Under the pieces are notes generated by a model. The model saw only the letters and a program-made list of their open reading frames with translations. It ran no database searches and was not told the DNA's origin. Shown here piece by piece: positions 63,343 to 64,000 of a stretch of DNA of 64,000 bases. The position numbers were made by a program, and so were the translations under genes. Every line of letters starts with the position of its first letter. Position 1 is the first letter of the stretch. Source of the DNA: JANNPJ01 sp965200525 (GTDB lineage: Bacteria > Actinomycetota > Actinomycetes > Actinomycetales > Kineosporiaceae); NCBI GenBank assembly GCA_965200525.1, contig OZ241368.1, positions 6,138,001 through 6,202,000 of the forward strand, in the 5' to 3' direction.

Positions 63343-63375
63343 GAACAGATCCGCGCCGGCAGCCCAACTCATCGG
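63343..63375 (-). promoter_or_regulatory. Bipartite element facing the SDR gene (left copy)
   Basis: Read on the minus strand: CCGATGAGTT (63375-63366), 12 bases, then CGGATCTGTTC (63353-63343). It ends 42 bases before the SDR start at 63300. An identical pair with the same spacing faces the other way at 63416-63448. Confidence 0.7.
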
Positions 63376-63415
63376 ACCGGACGGCGTCCCTCAGCTCAGG
63401 ACGGAAGACCGCAGG

Positions 63416-63448
63416 CCGATGAGTTCGCCCCCCGCCCCGGATCTGTTC
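63416..63448 (+). promoter_or_regulatory. Bipartite element facing the MFS gene (right copy)
   Basis: CCGATGAGTT (63416-63425), 12 bases, then CGGATCTGTTC (63438-63448), ending 41 bases before the MFS start at 63490. It is the mirror of the element at 63343-63375; the two are separated by 40 bases of unrelated sequence. The spacing would suit a promoter (TGAGTT-N17-TCTGTT) or two operator halves. Confidence 0.7.
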
Positions 63449-63489
63449 TGGTGGGCCCGGCACCCGGCCGGGCGAAAGCAGGAGGAACC

Positions 63490-64000
63490 GTGTCTGTTCA
63501 ACCGCCACCGCGGGTGGTCCGGTGGATCGTCGTCCTGACCGGCATCGGATCACTGATGGCCGCGCTCGACACCCTGGTCGTATCGACCGCGCTGACCACC
63601 ATCCGGGCCGACCTCGACGCGACCGTCCAGCAGCTCGAATGGACGGTCAACTCCTACAACCTCAGCTTCGCCGTCCTGCTCATCACCGCCGCCGGCCTGG
63701 GGGACCGGTTCGGCCGCCGAACCTGGTTCGCCGCCGGCCTGACCCTGTTCTCCCTGGCCTCGGCCGCCTGCGCGCTGGCCCCGAACGTCGAGACCCTGAT
63801 CGCGGCCCGCGCCGTCCAGGGAGCCGGCGCGGCCCTGCTCATGCCGCTCGGACTCACCCTGCTGTCGCAAGCCTTTCCACCCGAACGCCGGGGAGCCGCG
63901 ATCGGCGTCTTCAGCGCCATCACCGGGCTCGCCGTGGCCACCGGCCCGCTGGTCGGCGGAGCCATCGTCCACGGGCTCTCCTGGCACTGGATCTTCTGGG
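63490..64000 (+). CDS. MFS transporter, DHA2 (EmrB/QacA) family, N-terminal part
   Basis: The frame from the GTG at 63490 (GGAGG at 63481-63485) is open to the window end, giving the first 170 residues. Helix 1 has GSLMAALDTLVVSTALTTI with the DHA2 motif D1; QQLEWTVNSYNLSFAVLL follows; motif A is GDRFGRR; motif C is GPLVGGAIV with SWHWIFW after it. These 14-helix proton antiporters usually export drugs or toxic metabolites. It is divergent from the broken SDR gene, with matched regulatory elements, so the two probably belong to one response. Confidence 0.9.
   Translation, partial: MSVQPPPRVVRWIVVLTGIGSLMAALDTLVVSTALTTIRADLDATVQQLEWTVNSYNLSFAVLLITAAGLGDRFGRRTWFAAGLTLFSLASAACALAPNVETLIAARAVQGAGAALLMPLGLTLLSQAFPPERRGAAIGVFSAITGLAVATGPLVGGAIVHGLSWHWIFW

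Overview
This window is high-GC DNA (about 70% G+C by eye) from an actinobacterium, probably a motile member of the Frankiales, Kineosporiales or Micromonosporales type of lineage; genus cannot be assigned from the sequence alone. The evidence is the set of actinobacterial markers (WhiA, RbpA, OpcA, the long actinobacterial Pgi, four-domain ribosomal protein S1), many GTG starts, apparently leaderless transcripts, and several luciferase-like (LLM) oxidoreductases. A chemoreceptor gene behind a sigma-28-type promoter suggests flagellar motility. I saw no rRNA, tRNA, CRISPR array, insertion sequence or prophage.

Layout. 1-9000: end of a helical-repeat protein, an FMN monooxygenase/FMN reductase pair behind a palindromic operator, a GNAT acetyltransferase, mannitol dehydrogenase, a cell-surface acyltransferase and large membrane protein pair, and a DUF3068 protein. 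9000-14600: methyltransferase, rpsA, coaE, uvrB. 14600-25000: accessory block with a chemoreceptor, an ATPase/XRE-TPR regulator pair, DUF4012 and secreted proteins, a scar holding two broken gene ends (21319-21805), an alpha/beta hydrolase, and an ECF sigma/anti-sigma/membrane protein unit. 25000-36700: MBL hydrolase, uvrA with a histone-H1-like tail, Nudix, a frameshifted permease with its ArsR regulator, then uvrC-rapZ-yvcK-whiA. 36900-40900: gap-pgk-tpiA-secG-rbpA. 41000-50300: epimerase, then the minus-strand pentose phosphate operon tkt-tal-pgi-zwf-opcA-pgl. 50500-58970: ctaB, an LLM oxidoreductase, pyruvate carboxylase, a VWA protein, another LLM enzyme. 58970-64000: a HemK-like methyltransferase with a probable attenuator leader, a second ECF sigma unit, DUF2500, a methyltransferase, a frameshifted SDR and the start of an MFS exporter.

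Main observations. (1) uvrA, uvrB and uvrC, at three separate places, each carry an exact TGTCGGTG-N8-TANNNT promoter 6-7 bases before the start codon. This is the LexA-independent, PafBC-type DNA-damage promoter known from mycobacteria, so the whole UvrABC excinuclease looks like one regulon with leaderless mRNAs. (2) The divergent SDR/MFS pair has two mirror-image copies of one bipartite element, each about 41 bases from its start codon, which does not match a promoter class I recognise. (3) The HemK-like gene has promoter, strong SD, 20-codon leader ORF and a terminator-like hairpin with a T tract: a candidate ribosome-mediated attenuator. (4) Between tpiA and secG lie a 50-base near-perfect cruciform and five repeats phased at 11 bp.

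The central metabolic genes form coherent units: lower glycolysis (gap-pgk-tpiA), pentose phosphate with glucose-6-phosphate entry (tkt to pgl), and anaplerosis (pyc).
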